Positions 20,850 to 33,543 are shown, numbered from the stretch's first letter. The stretch: 64,000 nt of DNA from Chondrosia reniformis (GCA_947172415.1 OX359195.1:1-64000), one strand, 5' to 3'. Made by a program: numbers and translations. Notes: generated by a model not told the origin, from the sequence alone.

Positions 20850-22157
20850 TCGCCTTCCATATATGGGGTCGACCTAAGTAGAGGAACTGAAACTGGAAAT
20901 AAGGAAACGGAAACGAGAAAAAGCCGGATTCTATTATTACTTAATATACAGCTACATGTATACATTAGATATCTTCCAAACTCTAATGTCAATATTGGTA
21001 TGCATATATTAGAGCTTGCACAAGATAGGACAATATTACTGAGTTATATTATAGAACACTTGTAACTTGTGCTTACTCTTTTGCATGTAGACAGTTGTAG
21101 TGAGGACCTTTCTCTATAAAACTTATAAAGGTAACTTATAGCAGAACAGAAGTCATGCAGAATTGATATTTTCATTACTACTCTTACATTCATGGTATGT
21201 TTTGGAGAGTGATATTATATATTAAGCCCACAAATATATTAAAACCACAGATATGTATATATACTATATATTATATATCTATTATAAGCCCAGGACTTGT
21301 ATTTTTACAACCTCCTCGGAAAGTGGACTTTTATTGGAGACTTGTATAAGACACTGGGCTTATATTTTACAACCCTTTAATTCATTTTGGTAAATCAACT
21401 TTGTTGGGACAATGTACAGTGTAAACTATGTATAGAGAGCGGCATGTTTTATAAGTATATGAAATTCAAAAACTACTTTAGTATATAAGTGATTCTATTT
21501 TCTCTGATAACTTGTAAAGGTGGACTTCTATTGTATTGGAGACCAACATATATTACAGACAATACGGTACATTAGATTGAAAGATGCCTATATAGGCTGC
21601 ATACATACATCCTTACACAACAGAAGGTTCTAAACCCATCAATGCATAATATAAAACAATGACTTGTCTTGAGATCCATTTAGTGCAGAGTTGCAGACCA
21701 AACAATGACATTGTGTACACAGTGCATGCACTTGTCATTATGTTCATTTGGCTATAAACACTTGCCTGTGGCTTAATTAAGGACTTGCACATAAACTACA
21801 TATAAAAAGGTACATGGCCAATAGACTACAGGAGATAGGTACATGGCCAATGGAGATAGGACATATACGCAGTACCTAGATGGTATATATATTATTATTA
21901 TTATTACATAAATCAAGTATACTTGCAACATATATAAAACATGCATGTTTAATAATTTAAAAATGTGTCTTATAATATCTTTAATAATTTATAACAAATA
22001 TATATATAATAATTTGAAAAAAGTTTGTCCCAAATTAAAGGACGATGCTTAGAATGCAATCAAAATGGTGTGGGATAGTTAGAACAACTATAAAGGTTAA
22101 CCTGAATTTGACTTTGAAGAAAAACTAATATATATGTATTTTATGATTTGCTTTGAC
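20850..22157. other. AT-rich spacer of duplicated unit 1
   Basis: No gene. Contains repeated TATA-rich stretches, AGCCCAGGACTTG-type motifs shared with the other units, and two copies of the 29-bp GGTACATGGCCAAT repeat at about 21810-21870. Confidence 0.65.
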
Positions 22158-22158
22158 T

Positions 22159-22420
22159 TCTGAAGAATCTGAGTTTGGCTGCTTCACTGTCTGGAGGTAT
22201 TCAAATGGAAGCTGCTTCACTGTCTGGAGGTACTCGAATGGAAGCTGCTTCACTGTCTGGAGGTACTCGAATGGAAGCTGCTTCACTGTCTGGAGGTACT
22301 CGAATGGAAGCTGCTTCACTGTCTGGGGGTACTCGAATGGAAGCTGCTTCACTGTCTGGAGGTACTCGAATGGAAGCTGCTTCAATTGCATACAGAACCT
22401 CCGAAACAGCCTTCATTAAA
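22159..22420 (-). repeat. 33-bp minisatellite derived from the last vinculin exon
   Basis: Seven in-frame copies of the codons for EAASIRVPPDS, flanked by authentic vinculin-tail sequence: the MKAVSEVLYA side and, at the other end, a few bases of the SEAAKLGLR side. The same segment is single-copy in the real gene (about 7400-7450). Frame and peptide survive in every unit, but no vinculin exons remain around it, so it is a pseudo-exon relic. Confidence 0.9.
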
Positions 22421-22774
22421 TTGGAGGTGATATGTGACTGTTTATTCTTCTTTTCTACAGTCCAACATTTTATAGCATTAATAAAAACTGAGAAGTGAAC
22501 ATTTCACAAGAAACAGTACATTTCACAAGACATCACAAACAAATAAAATAATTCTTTCTATTTTATCACCTTTGAACAACACTGCTACAAACTGTCATTA
22601 GAGTGGGAATTAAGTGGTCTAGTTATGAGAGTTATGAGAGGTTTAGTGTTTGTATGTGTGCTAGTAGTAGTACATTGTTGTCTCTCCAATAGTAGTACTT
22701 GTAAACATTTGTTAATTCCACAATTATAATTTACAATACATGAAATTATTACAGCAAAAGACTGACTTAAATTG
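22421..22774. other. Duplicated non-coding block
   Basis: No gene. Includes a copy of the OSBPL-like 3' end motif (TTCTACAGTC...AAAACTGAGAAGTGA), then the block that otherwise lies next to the kinase 3' ends. Confidence 0.6.
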
Positions 22775-23036
22775 ACTTTCTACACCTGAAGCAGTTTGAA
22801 CCGGCAACACTGTATAATAATGAATACTATATAATGATATTCAAAATTGAACATTTACAACCAATACATTAACACTCAATGTATATATCAGTTATAACGA
22901 CATTACAAGCAGTACAATGCGACAGCTCAACTTGATAGAGTGTAAATTAGCAATCAATTTTGTGTGATCCAGTGAAGCCTTTCAAGTGCTCACCTTCGGT
23001 CCGAGCCGGCGCTACTTTAGATGGCTTCGACCCCAT
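22775..23036 (-). pseudogene. TRIM 5' fragment, copy B
   Basis: Contains the complete TRIM first exon (MGSKPSKVAPARTE, ATG at 23036), its donor, and part of intron 1 with the acceptor and first bases of exon 2 (near 22790-22815). The RING, B-box and FN3 parts are absent. It keeps the shared promoter with OSBPL-like copy B. Confidence 0.8.
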
Positions 23037-23156
23037 TCCGTTAATTCGATAGCACCTCCAAGAAGCTTTCCAACCATAAGTTTGTATGTTTTGCTACCCC
23101 TGGCACGGCTCACGTGACATTAAATGGCTGCCCATGTAAACGTTTGACCAGCTGGA

Positions 23157-24592
23157 ATGCATCAAGAGGACGACTTTTCCGATAAGTTGACGGGCGCTAA
23201 TTTGAGCGAAGAAGAAAAGCGAAAGTTGAGGGAAGTCATGGAGCGAGCAAAGGTTGGTTAACTGTCAACCTCTTCGGATATCGCGTTACAAAATGTGTGT
23301 TTTGATTCCGTTTGACGTTTTTAGGAGTTCGATTCGTCCAATCAGTTCAAGTAAACCATTTTTAGCTTATTTTGCATTCATTTGACCGAACGCCTCCTTC
23401 TTTTCCGAGTAGTGAGCCTTTGGAGGGCGTCCTCCTAAAATGGGTTAATCTAATGAAGGGATACCAACCGAGGTACTTTGTGCTGGATCCTGTGCAGTGC
23501 AGTTTGTACTATTATATGGTAAGTCTAATAATAATATAAATGTTTGGTATACACTGATGAAATTCATCCTGTAGTCTGAGGATCGTCGCAAGCACCCTCC
23601 GCGAGGGTCCCTCCACCTGTGGGGGGCAGAGGTCTCACCCAGCGAAGAGGACTCACAGACCTTCCAAGTACATGATACACATTGTGTGAAGTAACTCTCA
23701 AACCACGCCCCCTAGCCACACCCTTTTCCATATAAGGTCAATAGTTCTAATGGGATTACCTACAAAATGAAAGCGAGTAACTCCAAAGAGCGACAGAAAT
23801 GGATTTCTCACTTGAGAGTCTTCGCTACAAAGGCATCCAGAGGGCTTGGTCAAACCACACCCATTACAGTACCGCCTGTCACGCCCACTACAGTGACCAC
23901 GCCCATAAGTGACAGTCCACCCAACAAGTCACCACGGCGACCAAGTGTTTCAAGAAAATTATCATCTTCCTTGTAAGTGAAGTGACTTTGTAAATATTGC
24001 TTGTTATCAGTGTCTGTTGACTAAATGCGTAGTTTAGTTCCATCCACCAAGTCCACTCCCATTCACAAATCAAAATCAGTATCATCTGAATTGGAAGTGG
24101 AACCCATTCTCCCCATGGACCCTATAATTGGAGAGTACTTGAAGGCTACATCACATTTTGAGAATTTAGTTCAACTTTTAGAAGACAAAGAATTCACACA
24201 CTCCATCAACCCAGTATGTAAACATGTTTCATGATAAATGTTTCCATGGCAACCATGTTATATTATTCTATCTACAGGATGTGTTACTATTAAAAGCAAC
24301 TTCACAAGTGAGCACCAAATATGGATGTAATGGCTTCAGATTTTTTCATTCCAATGTAATCTAAACATCATTTTCCTACATACTACATCTATTCTACAGT
24401 AAAAGTCCTATAGGGAACTAAACCTAGTGAGAGCTTTGGATGAGGATACAAGAGTCTTCTCTTTTCTTCTGTTCTACTATGCACAGCTTTTGTAAGACAT
24501 CCTCGTGATACATAACTGTTTATTCTTCCTTTCTACAGTCGACCATTCAGGCAATGCAAGACTGCCTAGCTTTAATACAAACTGAAAAGTGA
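23157..24592 (+). CDS. OSBPL10/11-like: OSBPL10/11-like PH protein, copy B (open)
   Basis: All eight exons keep frame: 23157-23252, 23325-23350, 23413-23518, 23575-23667, 23737-23972, 24033-24213, 24278-24307, 24539-24592, giving 273 residues. The PH-domain Trp that is a stop in copy A is intact (ERQKWISHLRVFATKA). After the PH domain come a Ser/Pro/Thr-rich linker and the ORP10/11-type helix DVLLLKATSQ...QTEK. The lipid-transfer ORD domain is missing, so it could bind phosphoinositides but not exchange lipid. It may compete with full-length ORPs or be a young duplicate under no constraint. It converges on K2. Confidence 0.7.
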
Positions 24593-24986
24593 ACAGTACA
24601 TTTCACAAGACATCACAAACAAATTAAATAATTGTTTTGTCCAATTTCACTATTGTAATTACAATATAAAAATATAATAAAAACTGATCGTGAGAAGTGA
24701 ACATTTCACAAGAAACAGTACATTTTACAAGACATCACAAACAAATAAAATTATTTTATCACTTTTGAACTGTTATTAGAGTGGGAATTAAGTGGTCTAG
24801 TTATGGGAGTTATGAGAGGTTTACTGTTTGTATGTGTGCTAGTAGTAGTACATTGTTGTCTCTCCAATAGTAGTACTTGTAAACATTTGTTAATTCCACA
24901 ATTATAATTTACAATATATGAAATTATTATAGCAAGTTAACACATGTTTGAAAATCCATCAAGTTCATCAAGTTCAGACAGACTGA
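24593..24986. other. Convergent 3' interval
   Basis: No gene. Duplicated block between the stop of OSBPL-like copy B and the stop of K2, similar to 17720-18098. Confidence 0.6.
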
Positions 24987-26582
24987 CTATTGTTTATTTA
25001 CTTCACTTTCGAGAGATTGTTTGTTCTCTTTAAACAGTGCACTGTTGTTGAGTAAGTCGTCTTCAAATTTTCCCCTCAGCAATAGTTCTTGTACAAATGG
25101 GTCGTTTCTGGTTTCTGATGGAATTTCTTTTTTAATCCATGCATAATTCAGTTCGTGCTGGCCATAGGGTTCAACTTTAGGATTGTCAAAATGGAGTATC
25201 CACACTGCCATCCAGCCGAGCTGCATAAAGTCCATTTCTTCACCTGTCAAGGTCCTTGCCATGGGCATGTACAAACAGCTTTCGTATTTTACAAAATTAC
25301 GCTTCTTTGTTGCATCTTGTTCTGTATGACCAAAGTCAATCAACACTGCAACTACTTTCTCCTCCTCCTCAGACCCCACTAACTTGAAACAAATGTTTGG
25401 CAACCGAATATCCATGTGTGCACAATCAAATATATGAAGCTGATCAAGTGCCTCTTTGGTACTCCTCAACAAGGGCACAAGACACTTTCGAGCAGCACTG
25501 GGAGCGAGTGGCGGTTTGACTAGAGAATATTCAAGGAATCTTGATCTTTTATCAAAAACTGGAAGTTTCCGTTCATGCAAAATCAAACGATTTGTTGGCT
25601 CTTGACGTTCTGCCTCTTGCTCCCTTATGTAACTGGTAATTCTGAGAATTCTGTCAAAATGGGCTTCCTCAAGACAAAATTTGTAAACTTTCCCTTTATT
25701 AGATTGCAAGACAAAGGAGTTCCAGGTTTGAACTTGTTTCAATTTGACACTATCCTCGAGCACAAATTCCTTCCTAAGTTCATTACACTCTTCAGGTGTT
25801 AGTTTGATGGGATATGCACCAATATCATTGTTGTCACTACTGTCGTCAATATCACCACCACCGAGAGAGGGTTTAAGTGGACCAATGGCATTCCTGTTTG
25901 CTTGATACGCAGCCCTGATAGCTTCTTCCACATCTTCCACCCTTTCAAATGAATAGATAAAGGAGAGATCCTTAAACTTCACAGTCACCTTTGTGACAAA
26001 AAAGGGCACATCACTGTTAGGAAGTACGAACCCAACTACTTGATTTACCTTGTCGTATTGGTATCGCAGCATACGCAGTTGTGTTACAAGACTAATGACT
26101 GCTTTATTTAATGTATATCCATAATCTTTAGCAGTTTTCCCCAAATGGACTTCTGCAATGAGAATGACAACAGTCTTTCCTTCCGAGATCCATACATCAG
26201 GTCTATGATCAGTTTTGCAAAAAAATGCGGGTAAATTATTCCAAGTTCCAACACCATCATCAGTGTGAGAAGTGCATTCAGGTGAATCAGTGCACTCTTT
26301 AATGAAACGAGATGCGTTTCTCTCGTCTGACAAAAGAGCATCAGCATTTGGAATAAGAGATTTCAGATTGTAATAGGACTCGTCTGGTGTGGTCAGTGCA
26401 GTCCTGAATATGAGAGATTCAGGTAATTTCCACTCCTTTCGAATGTATTGTGGCAAAACACAATACTTTGATAGTGCTGATGCACTTACAAATTCAGGCC
26501 AATAGGCGTGATCCCTGTGGAGAAGAGAAGCCATTGTTATAGCAATAATATCTATGAAACATCTACTTAATGTTAAAGGCAT
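24987..26582 (-). CDS. K2: PD-(D/E)XK-like plus kinase-like protein
   Basis: A 531-codon frame of the K family. It keeps DHRPDVW...LIAEVHLG, GKVYKFC, AHMDIRLPNICF and LIDFGHTE. It lacks the short PSVE segment before EDVEEAIRAAY and has a longer VGSEEEEK loop before the DFG strand. Its N-terminal block (VLPQYIRKEWKLPESLIF) differs from K1 and resembles K4. Upstream of the conserved acceptor (26515) the frame has extra residues (ITMASLL), supporting the idea that this stretch is intron. Spliced to 27777-27841 it would encode 530 residues. Confidence 0.78.
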   Translation of the reverse strand: MPLTLSRCFIDIIAITMASLLHRDHAYWPEFVSASALSKYCVLPQYIRKEWKLPESLIFRTALTTPDESYYNLKSLIPNADALLSDERNASRFIKECTDSPECTSHTDDGVGTWNNLPAFFCKTDHRPDVWISEGKTVVILIAEVHLGKTAKDYGYTLNKAVISLVTQLRMLRYQYDKVNQVVGFVLPNSDVPFFVTKVTVKFKDLSFIYSFERVEDVEEAIRAAYQANRNAIGPLKPSLGGGDIDDSSDNNDIGAYPIKLTPEECNELRKEFVLEDSVKLKQVQTWNSFVLQSNKGKVYKFCLEEAHFDRILRITSYIREQEAERQEPTNRLILHERKLPVFDKRSRFLEYSLVKPPLAPSAARKCLVPLLRSTKEALDQLHIFDCAHMDIRLPNICFKLVGSEEEEKVVAVLIDFGHTEQDATKKRNFVKYESCLYMPMARTLTGEEMDFMQLGWMAVWILHFDNPKVEPYGQHELNYAWIKKEIPSETRNDPFVQELLLRGKFEDDLLNNSALFKENKQSLESEVNKQ

Positions 26583-27776
26583 CTAATTTGGTCAAAACAG
26601 CAACACATACTTTAAGTTATACAAGTAAATCGTAAAATGAAAACAATATAGTTTACAGGCATCAAGCTCTATATCTTAACTCCATTATATACTTAAACGT
26701 GAGCGTTGGAAATACAGGTATATGTAATCGTTAGCTACTTGAAACGATTTGATATGACAACAATATTTGTTCAAAAAGAACAAACCATTTGAATTGATTT
26801 GAATAATAATAGAGCAAATGGCAATTAAAAAAAGTGACTACTAAATTTTAACTTCCAATTTTTTTATTCATTTAATTTTCCATTTTTTATTTTAATTTTG
26901 TCAAATTTGTCAAAAGCCATAACTATAGCTAACACAACCAATATCAATAGAAGTAGAAAATTGTTTTAAAAGTAGTTAATTACTGAATTTGAAATTCAAA
27001 TCAAACATCTTCAGCTTCGACTGCGTGATAAGGTATGAATACTCCCGATTGTTACATTATTGATCTTATTAAACCTCCACACCATAATGCATGGTGTGAG
27101 TTGAATTCCTTGCAGGGGGAGAAACAATCTATAGCAGGAGCAAGCGATTGTGTTACAATAGAACTAGGTTAAACAAAGAGAGGCTTTAGTTTAGCTCTTC
27201 TAAAGAAGGACATCTTTGAGTTTTCCAATGGAATTTCTCCAGGAAAATTGGTGACTTCACAGACTGAAGCGGTTATTGCGCAATAGCAGGGGCTGATTTC
27301 ATCAGACTAATATTTCTTTATAACACTGAGGATATTTAAGGCTCACTCAGATTACAACTACACAACTACAATTTAATAACCAATTGGCCAAGTAGTTCGA
27401 GTACGTTGGCGGCAGAAGAAAGACTATTTTTAACTCGAATTACTCATTTCCACGCATTCTCCTTACATCTTCTAAACTTTGTATTTTCTAAAGTTTCTTT
27501 ATGAAAATCTTTGGCGCTCATGTTCTACAAAACGTTGCTACAAGAGTTGAATATTTTCTCAATTCTCGTGTTGAGCGGTTAAAATGGACCTTGCGAAAAT
27601 GTTACAATTGTTCATTTAACGTGTTAGGTTGCGTCGCGCTAAATAACGGTTTGTATGTTTAAATTTGTCTTCAAGGGTTCGACGGAATTTTGCTCTTCGG
27701 TTTGCCTTATTGCTGTTTCTTAAACACGTTACTCTTCCTAAGCTAACACCCAGTCACGGTTTCTTCTCAGACTAAC

Positions 27777-27841
27777 CTTCTTTTGTACTTCATGTACTCG
27801 ATGTCAAAGTTCCCTCTTCCTTCTTCTACGGTCACGGCCAT
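27777..27841 (-). CDS. Candidate first exon of K2
   Basis: Same 65-bp exon as K1 (MAVTVEEGRGNFDIEYMKYK, donor AGAAG|GTTAGT), with TATA 65 bp upstream of the ATG. Phase 2 fits the K2 acceptor, giving AG|G = Arg at the junction. Confidence 0.6.
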
Positions 27842-27905
27842 AAAGATCGACTGACAACAACTGGGGAGACTGAATAATAGTGAACAACGTGGCGAGGAGT
27901 TTACT

Positions 27906-27929
27906 GTATATAAATCGTGTTGGACCAAT
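27906..27929 (-). promoter_or_regulatory. K2 core promoter (TATA and CCAAT)
   Basis: Minus-strand ATTTATATAC (27906-27915) with the inverted CCAAT at 27925-27929, at the spacing seen in all six units. Confidence 0.6.
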
Positions 27930-28859
27930 CAGACTCGCCTTCCATATATGGGGTCGACCTAAGTAGAGGAACTGAAACTGGCAATAAGGAAACGAAAACG
28001 AGAAAAAGCCGGAAACAGATGACTACACAGAATTTCTTCTTTATGTATTCACTTATTCTATTATTACTTAATATACAGCTACATGTATACATTAGATATC
28101 TTCCAAACTATAATGTCTATATTGGTATGCATATATTAGAGCTTGCACAAGATAGGACTATATTACTGAGTTATATTATAGAACACTTGTAACTTGTGCT
28201 TACTCTTTTGCATGTAGACAGTTGTAGTGAGGACCTTTCTCTATAAAACTTATAAAGGTAACTTATAGCAGAACAGAAGTCATGCAGAATTGATATTTTC
28301 ATTACTACTCTTACATTCATGATATGTTTTGGAGAGTGATATTATATATTAAGCCCACAAATATATTAAAACCACAGATATGTATATATACTATATATTA
28401 TATATCTATTATAAGCCCAGGACTTGTATTTTTACAACCTCCTCGGAAAGTGGACTTTTATTGGAGACTGGGCTTGTATAAGAAACTGGGCTTATATTTT
28501 ACAACCCTTTAATTCATATTGGTAAATCAACTTTGTTGGGACAATGTACAGTGTAAACTATGTATAATGAAATTCAATAACTACTTTAGTATATAAGTGA
28601 TTCTATTTTCTCTGATAACTTGTAAAGGTGGACTTCTATTGTATTGGAGACTAACATATATTACAGACAATACGGTACATTAGATTGAAAGACGCCTATA
28701 TAGGCTGCATACATACATCCTTACACAACAGAAGGTTCTAAACCCATCAATGCATAATATAAAACAATAACTTGTCTTGAGATCCATTTAGTGCAGAGTT
28801 GCAGACCAAACAATGACATAGTGTACACAGTGCATGCACTTGTCATTATGTAAAAAGGT

Positions 28860-29060
28860 ACAGGAGATAGGTACATGGCCAATAGACTACAGGAGATAGG
28901 TACATGGCCAATAGACTACAGGAGATAGGTACATGGCCAATAGACTACAGGAGATAGGTACATGGCCAATAGACTACTGGAGATAGGTACATGGCCAATA
29001 GACTACAGGAGATAGGTACATGGCCAATAGACTATACAGGAGATAGGTACATGGCCAATG
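28860..29060. repeat. 29-bp minisatellite containing CCAAT
   Basis: About seven copies of a unit containing GGTACATGGCCAATAGACTA, about 0.9 kb upstream of the K2 promoter. Each unit holds one CCAAT pentamer on the plus strand. Confidence 0.9.
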
Positions 29061-29397
29061 GAGATATCAATTAAGTTGACATATACACAGTACCTAGATG
29101 GTATATATATTATTATTATTATTACAAAAATCAAGAATACTTGCAACATATATAAGGCATGCATGTTTAATAATTTAAAAATTTGTCTTATAATATCTTT
29201 AATAATTTATAACAAATATATACAGTTGAAGATACATATAGTTTAATATAATAATTTGAAAATTAAAAGACGATTCTTAGAATGCAATCAAAATGGTGTG
29301 GGATAGTTAGAACAACTATAAAGGTTAACCTGAATTTGACTTTGAAGAAAAATTAATATATATGTATTTTATGATTTGCTTTGACTTCTGAAGAATC

Positions 29398-29577
29398 TGA
29401 GGTACTCGAATGGAAGCTGCTTCACTGTCTGGAGGTACTCGAATGGAAGCTGCTTCACTGTCTGGAGGTACTTGAATGGAAGCTGCTTCACTCTCTGGAG
29501 GTACTCGAATGGAAGCTGCTTCACTGTCTGGAGGTACTCGAATGGAAGCTGCTTCACTGTCTGGAGGTACTTGAATA
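29398..29577 (-). repeat. 33-bp vinculin-exon-derived minisatellite, second site
   Basis: Five to six copies of the EAASIRVPPDS codon unit, with TACTTG variants. Vinculin flanks are shorter than at 22159. Confidence 0.88.
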
Positions 29578-29819
29578 GTTATAGTTAATAATTCACTGCT
29601 ACAAACTGGCAGAGTGGGAATTAAGTGGTCTAGTTATGGGAGTTATGAGAGGTTTAGTGTTTGTATGTGTGCTAGTAGTAGTACATTGTTGTCTCTCCAA
29701 TAGTAGTACTTGTAAACATTTGTTAATTCCACAATTATAATGAATTATACATGAAATTATTACAGCAAGTTAACAACTGTTTGAAATTTCATCAAGTTCA
29801 TCAAGTTCAGACAGACTGA

Positions 29820-31406
29820 CTATTGTTTATTTACTTCACTTTCGAGAGATTGTTTGTTCCCTTTAAACAGTGCACTGGTGTTGAGTAAGTCGTTTTCAAA
29901 TTTTCCCCTCAGCAATAGTTCTTGTACAAATGGGTCGTTTTTGGTTTCTGATGGAATTTCTTCTTTAACCCATGCGACTTTCAGTTTGTGCTGGCCATAG
30001 GGTTCAACCTTAGGATTGTCAAAATGGAGTATCCACACTGCCATCCAGCCAAGCTGCATAAAGTCCATTTCTTCACCTGTCAAGGTACCTGCCATGGGCC
30101 TGTACAAACAGCTCTCGTATTTTGCAAAATTACGCTTCTTTGTTGCAACTTGTTCTGCATGACCAAAGTCAATCAACACTGCAAATACTTTCTCCCCCTC
30201 CTCCGACCCCACCAACTTGAAACAAATGTTTGGCAACCGAATATCCATGTGTGCACAATCAAATATATGAAGCTGATCAAGTGCCTCTTTGGTACTCCTC
30301 AACAAGGGCACAAGACACTTTCGAGCTGCACTGGGAGTGAGTGGCGGTTTGACTAGAGAATATTCAAGGAATCTTGATCTTTTATCAAAAACTGGAAGTT
30401 TCCGTTCATGCAAAATCAAACGATTTGTTGGCTCTCGACGTTCTGCCTCTTGCTCCCTTATGTAACTGGTAATCACAGAAATATTCAAATATTGGGCATG
30501 ATCAAGACAAAATTTGTAAACTTTCCCTTTAGAAGATTGCAAGACAAAGGAGTTCCAGGTTTGAACTTGTTTCAATTCGACATCATTCTCGAGCACAAAT
30601 TCCTTCCTAATATCATCACACTCTTCAGGTGTTAGTTTGATGGGATATGCACCAATATCATTGTCACTACTGTCGTCAATATCACCACCACCGAGAGGGG
30701 GTTTAAGTGGACCAATGACATTCCTGTTGGCTTGATACGCAGCCCTGATAGCTTCTTCCACAACTTTCACAGATGGTATCCTTTCAAATGAATAGATAAA
30801 GGAGAGATCCTTAAACTTCACAGTCACCTTTGTGACAAAAAAGGGCACACTACTGTTAGGAAGTACGAACCCAACTACTTGATTTACCTTGTCGTATTGG
30901 TATCGCAGCATACGCAGTTGTGTTACAAGACTAATGACTGCTTTATTTAATGTATATCCATACTCTTCAGGAGTTTTCCCCGAATGGACTTCTGCAATGA
31001 GAATGACAACAGTCTCTCCTTCCGAGATCCATACATCAGGTCTATGATCAGTTTTGCAATAAAATGCGGGTAAATTATTCCAAGCTCCAACACCATCATC
31101 AGTGTGAGAATTGCATTCAGGTGAACCAGTGCAGTCTTTAATAAAACTAGATGCGTTTCTATCGTCTGACAAAGTAACATCAGCATTTGGAATAAGAGAT
31201 ATCATATTGTAATACGACTCGTCTGGTGTGGTCAATGCGGTTTCAAATATGGAAGAGTTATGGTTCCACTCCTGTTGAATGTATTGTGGTAAATCACAAT
31301 ACTTTGATAGTGCTGATGCACTTACAAACTTGGGCCAATAGGCGTGATCTCTGTGGAGAAGAGAAGCAATAATATCTATAAAACATCTACTTAATGTTAA
31401 AGGCAT
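29820..31406 (-). CDS. K3: PD-(D/E)XK-like plus kinase-like protein
   Basis: A 528-codon frame. The N-terminal third is almost the K1 version (CDLPQYIQQEWNHNSSIF), while a central stretch (HAQYLNISVITSYI) matches K5 rather than K1, so the gene is a mosaic. Motifs kept: RPDVW, LIAEVHSG, GKVYKFC, HMDIRLPN, LIDFGHAE. One Asn of the SSDNNDIG linker is missing. The acceptor at 31351 would join it to 32596-32660 for 531 residues. Confidence 0.78.
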   Translation of the reverse strand: MPLTLSRCFIDIIASLLHRDHAYWPKFVSASALSKYCDLPQYIQQEWNHNSSIFETALTTPDESYYNMISLIPNADVTLSDDRNASSFIKDCTGSPECNSHTDDGVGAWNNLPAFYCKTDHRPDVWISEGETVVILIAEVHSGKTPEEYGYTLNKAVISLVTQLRMLRYQYDKVNQVVGFVLPNSSVPFFVTKVTVKFKDLSFIYSFERIPSVKVVEEAIRAAYQANRNVIGPLKPPLGGGDIDDSSDNDIGAYPIKLTPEECDDIRKEFVLENDVELKQVQTWNSFVLQSSKGKVYKFCLDHAQYLNISVITSYIREQEAERREPTNRLILHERKLPVFDKRSRFLEYSLVKPPLTPSAARKCLVPLLRSTKEALDQLHIFDCAHMDIRLPNICFKLVGSEEGEKVFAVLIDFGHAEQVATKKRNFAKYESCLYRPMAGTLTGEEMDFMQLGWMAVWILHFDNPKVEPYGQHKLKVAWVKEEIPSETKNDPFVQELLLRGKFENDLLNTSALFKGNKQSLESEVNKQ

Positions 31407-32595
31407 CTAATTTGGTCAAAACAGCAACACATACTTTAAGTAATACAAGTAAATCGTAAATTGAAAACAATATAGTTTACAGGCATCAAGCTCTATATCT
31501 TAACTCCATTATATACTTAAACGTGAGCGTTGGAAATACAAGTACGTACATGTAAATGTTAGCTACTTGGAACGATTTGATATGACAACAATATTTGTTC
31601 AAAAAGAACAAACCATTTGAATTGATTTGAATAATAATAGAGCAAATGGCAATTAAAAAAAAGTGACTACTACTAAATTTTAACTTCCAATTTTTTATTC
31701 ATTTAATTTTTCATTTTTTATTTTAATTTTGTCAAATTCGTCAAAAGCCATAACTATAGCTAACACAACCAATATGAATAGAAGTAGAAAATTGTTTTAA
31801 AAGTAGTTAATTACTGAATTTGAAATTCAAATCAAACATCTTCAGCTTCGACTGCGTGATAATGTCTGAATACTCCCGATTGTTATATTATTTAAACTTC
31901 CACACCATAATGCGTGGTGTGAGTTGGATTCCTTGCAGGGGGAGAAACAATCTATAGCAGGAGCAAGCGATTGTGTTACAATAGAACTAGGTTAAACAAA
32001 GAGAGGCTTTAGTTTAGCTCTTCTAAAGAGGGACATCTTTGTTAGTTTTCCAATGGAATTTCTCCAGGAAAATTGGTGACTCCACAGACTGAAGCGGCTA
32101 TTGCGCAATAGCAGGGGCTGATTTCATCAGACTAATATTTCTTTATAACACTGAGGATATTTAAGGCTCACTCAGATTACAACTACACAACTACAATTTA
32201 ATAACCAATTGGCCAAGTAGTTCGAGTACGTTGGCGGCAGAAGAAAGACTATTTTTAACTCGAATTACTCATTTCCACGCATTCTCCTTACATCTTCTAA
32301 ACTTTGTATTTTCTAAAGTTTCTTTATGAAAATCTTTGGCGCTCATGTTCTGCAAAACGTTGCTACAAGAGTTGAATATTTTCTCAATTCTCGTGTTGAG
32401 CGGTTAAAATGGACCTTGCGAAAATGTTACAATTGTTCATTTAACGTGTCAGGTTGCGTTGCGCTAATTAACGGTTTGTATGTTTAAATTTGTCTTCAAG
32501 GGTTCGACGGAATTTTGCTCTTCGGTTTGCCTTATTGCTGTTTCTTGCTACTCTTCCTAAGCTAACACCCAGTCACGGTTTCTTCTCAGACTAAC

Positions 32596-32660
32596 CTTCT
32601 TTTGTACTTCATGTACTCGATGTCAAAGTTCCCTCTTCCTTCTTCTACGGGTACGGCCAT
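32596..32660 (-). CDS. Candidate first exon of K3
   Basis: 65 bp with donor AGAAG|GTTAGT. Thr4 is replaced by Pro (MAVPVEEG), a variant shared with the K5 and K6 first exons. Frame and phase are unchanged. Confidence 0.58.
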
Positions 32661-32724
32661 AAAGATCGACTGACAACAGCTCAGGGACTGAATAATAGTG
32701 AAACAACGTGGCGAGGTGTTTACT

Positions 32725-32748
32725 GTATATAAATCGTGTTGGACCAAT
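32725..32748 (-). promoter_or_regulatory. K3 core promoter (TATA and CCAAT)
   Basis: Minus-strand ATTTATATAC at 32725-32734 and inverted CCAAT at 32744-32748, 65 bp above the ATG. Confidence 0.58.
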
Positions 32749-33446
32749 CAGACTCGCCTTCCATATATGGGGTCGACCTAAGTAGAGGAACTGAAACTGG
32801 AAATAAGGAAACGGAAACGAGAAAAAGCCGGAAACAGATGACTACACAGAATTTCTTCTTTATATTTCATATTTTCACAATTACGTAGATATTTTACATT
32901 TATTATTACTTAATATACAGCTACATGTATACATCAGATATCTTCCAAACTATAATGTCTATATTGGTATGCATATATTAGGTATGCATAGGACTATATT
33001 ACTGAGTTATAGTAGAAAACTTGTAACTTGTGCACAACTGCATGTAAAGTAGACAATTGTAGTGAGGACTTTTGTCTGTAGAATTTATAGCATAAGTCAA
33101 TTGATGTTTTTATTACTACTGTTACAAATATATATTACATAAATATAACAAATATTATCTCTAATATAAGCATGGGGACTTGTATTTTTACAACCTCCTC
33201 GGAAATTGGACTTTTATTGGAGACTGGGCTTGTATATAAAAGACACTGGGCTTTTATTTTTCAACCATTTAATTCATTTTGGTAAATCACCTTTGTTAGG
33301 ACAATGTACAGTGTAAACTATGTATAGAGAGCGGCATGGTTTATAAGTATATGAATACAATAAGTACTTTAGTATATAAGTGCTTTTGATAACTTCTATT
33401 GTATTGGAGACCAACATATATTACAGACAATACATTACATTAGCAA

Positions 33447-33478
33447 ACAAAGGCATCCAGAGGGCTTGGTCAAACCAA
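33447..33478. pseudogene. Scar of OSBPL-like exon 5 beside K4
   Basis: About 32 bp (ACAAAGGCATCCAGAGGGC...AAACCA) match the middle of OSBPL-like exon 5 in copies B and C. Kinase 3' flank follows within 20 bp. This marks a deletion that fused an OSBPL copy to the K4 end. Confidence 0.75.
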
Positions 33479-33543
33479 GTACAGTACAGCAAGTTAACAC
33501 ATGTTTGAAAATCCATCAAGTTCATCAAGTTCAGACAGACTGA

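Noticed and set aside
28860..29060. CRISPR-like repeat pattern (also at 37345-37985)
   Set aside because: The 29-bp units are contiguous with no unique spacers, in a eukaryotic chromosome; this is a minisatellite.
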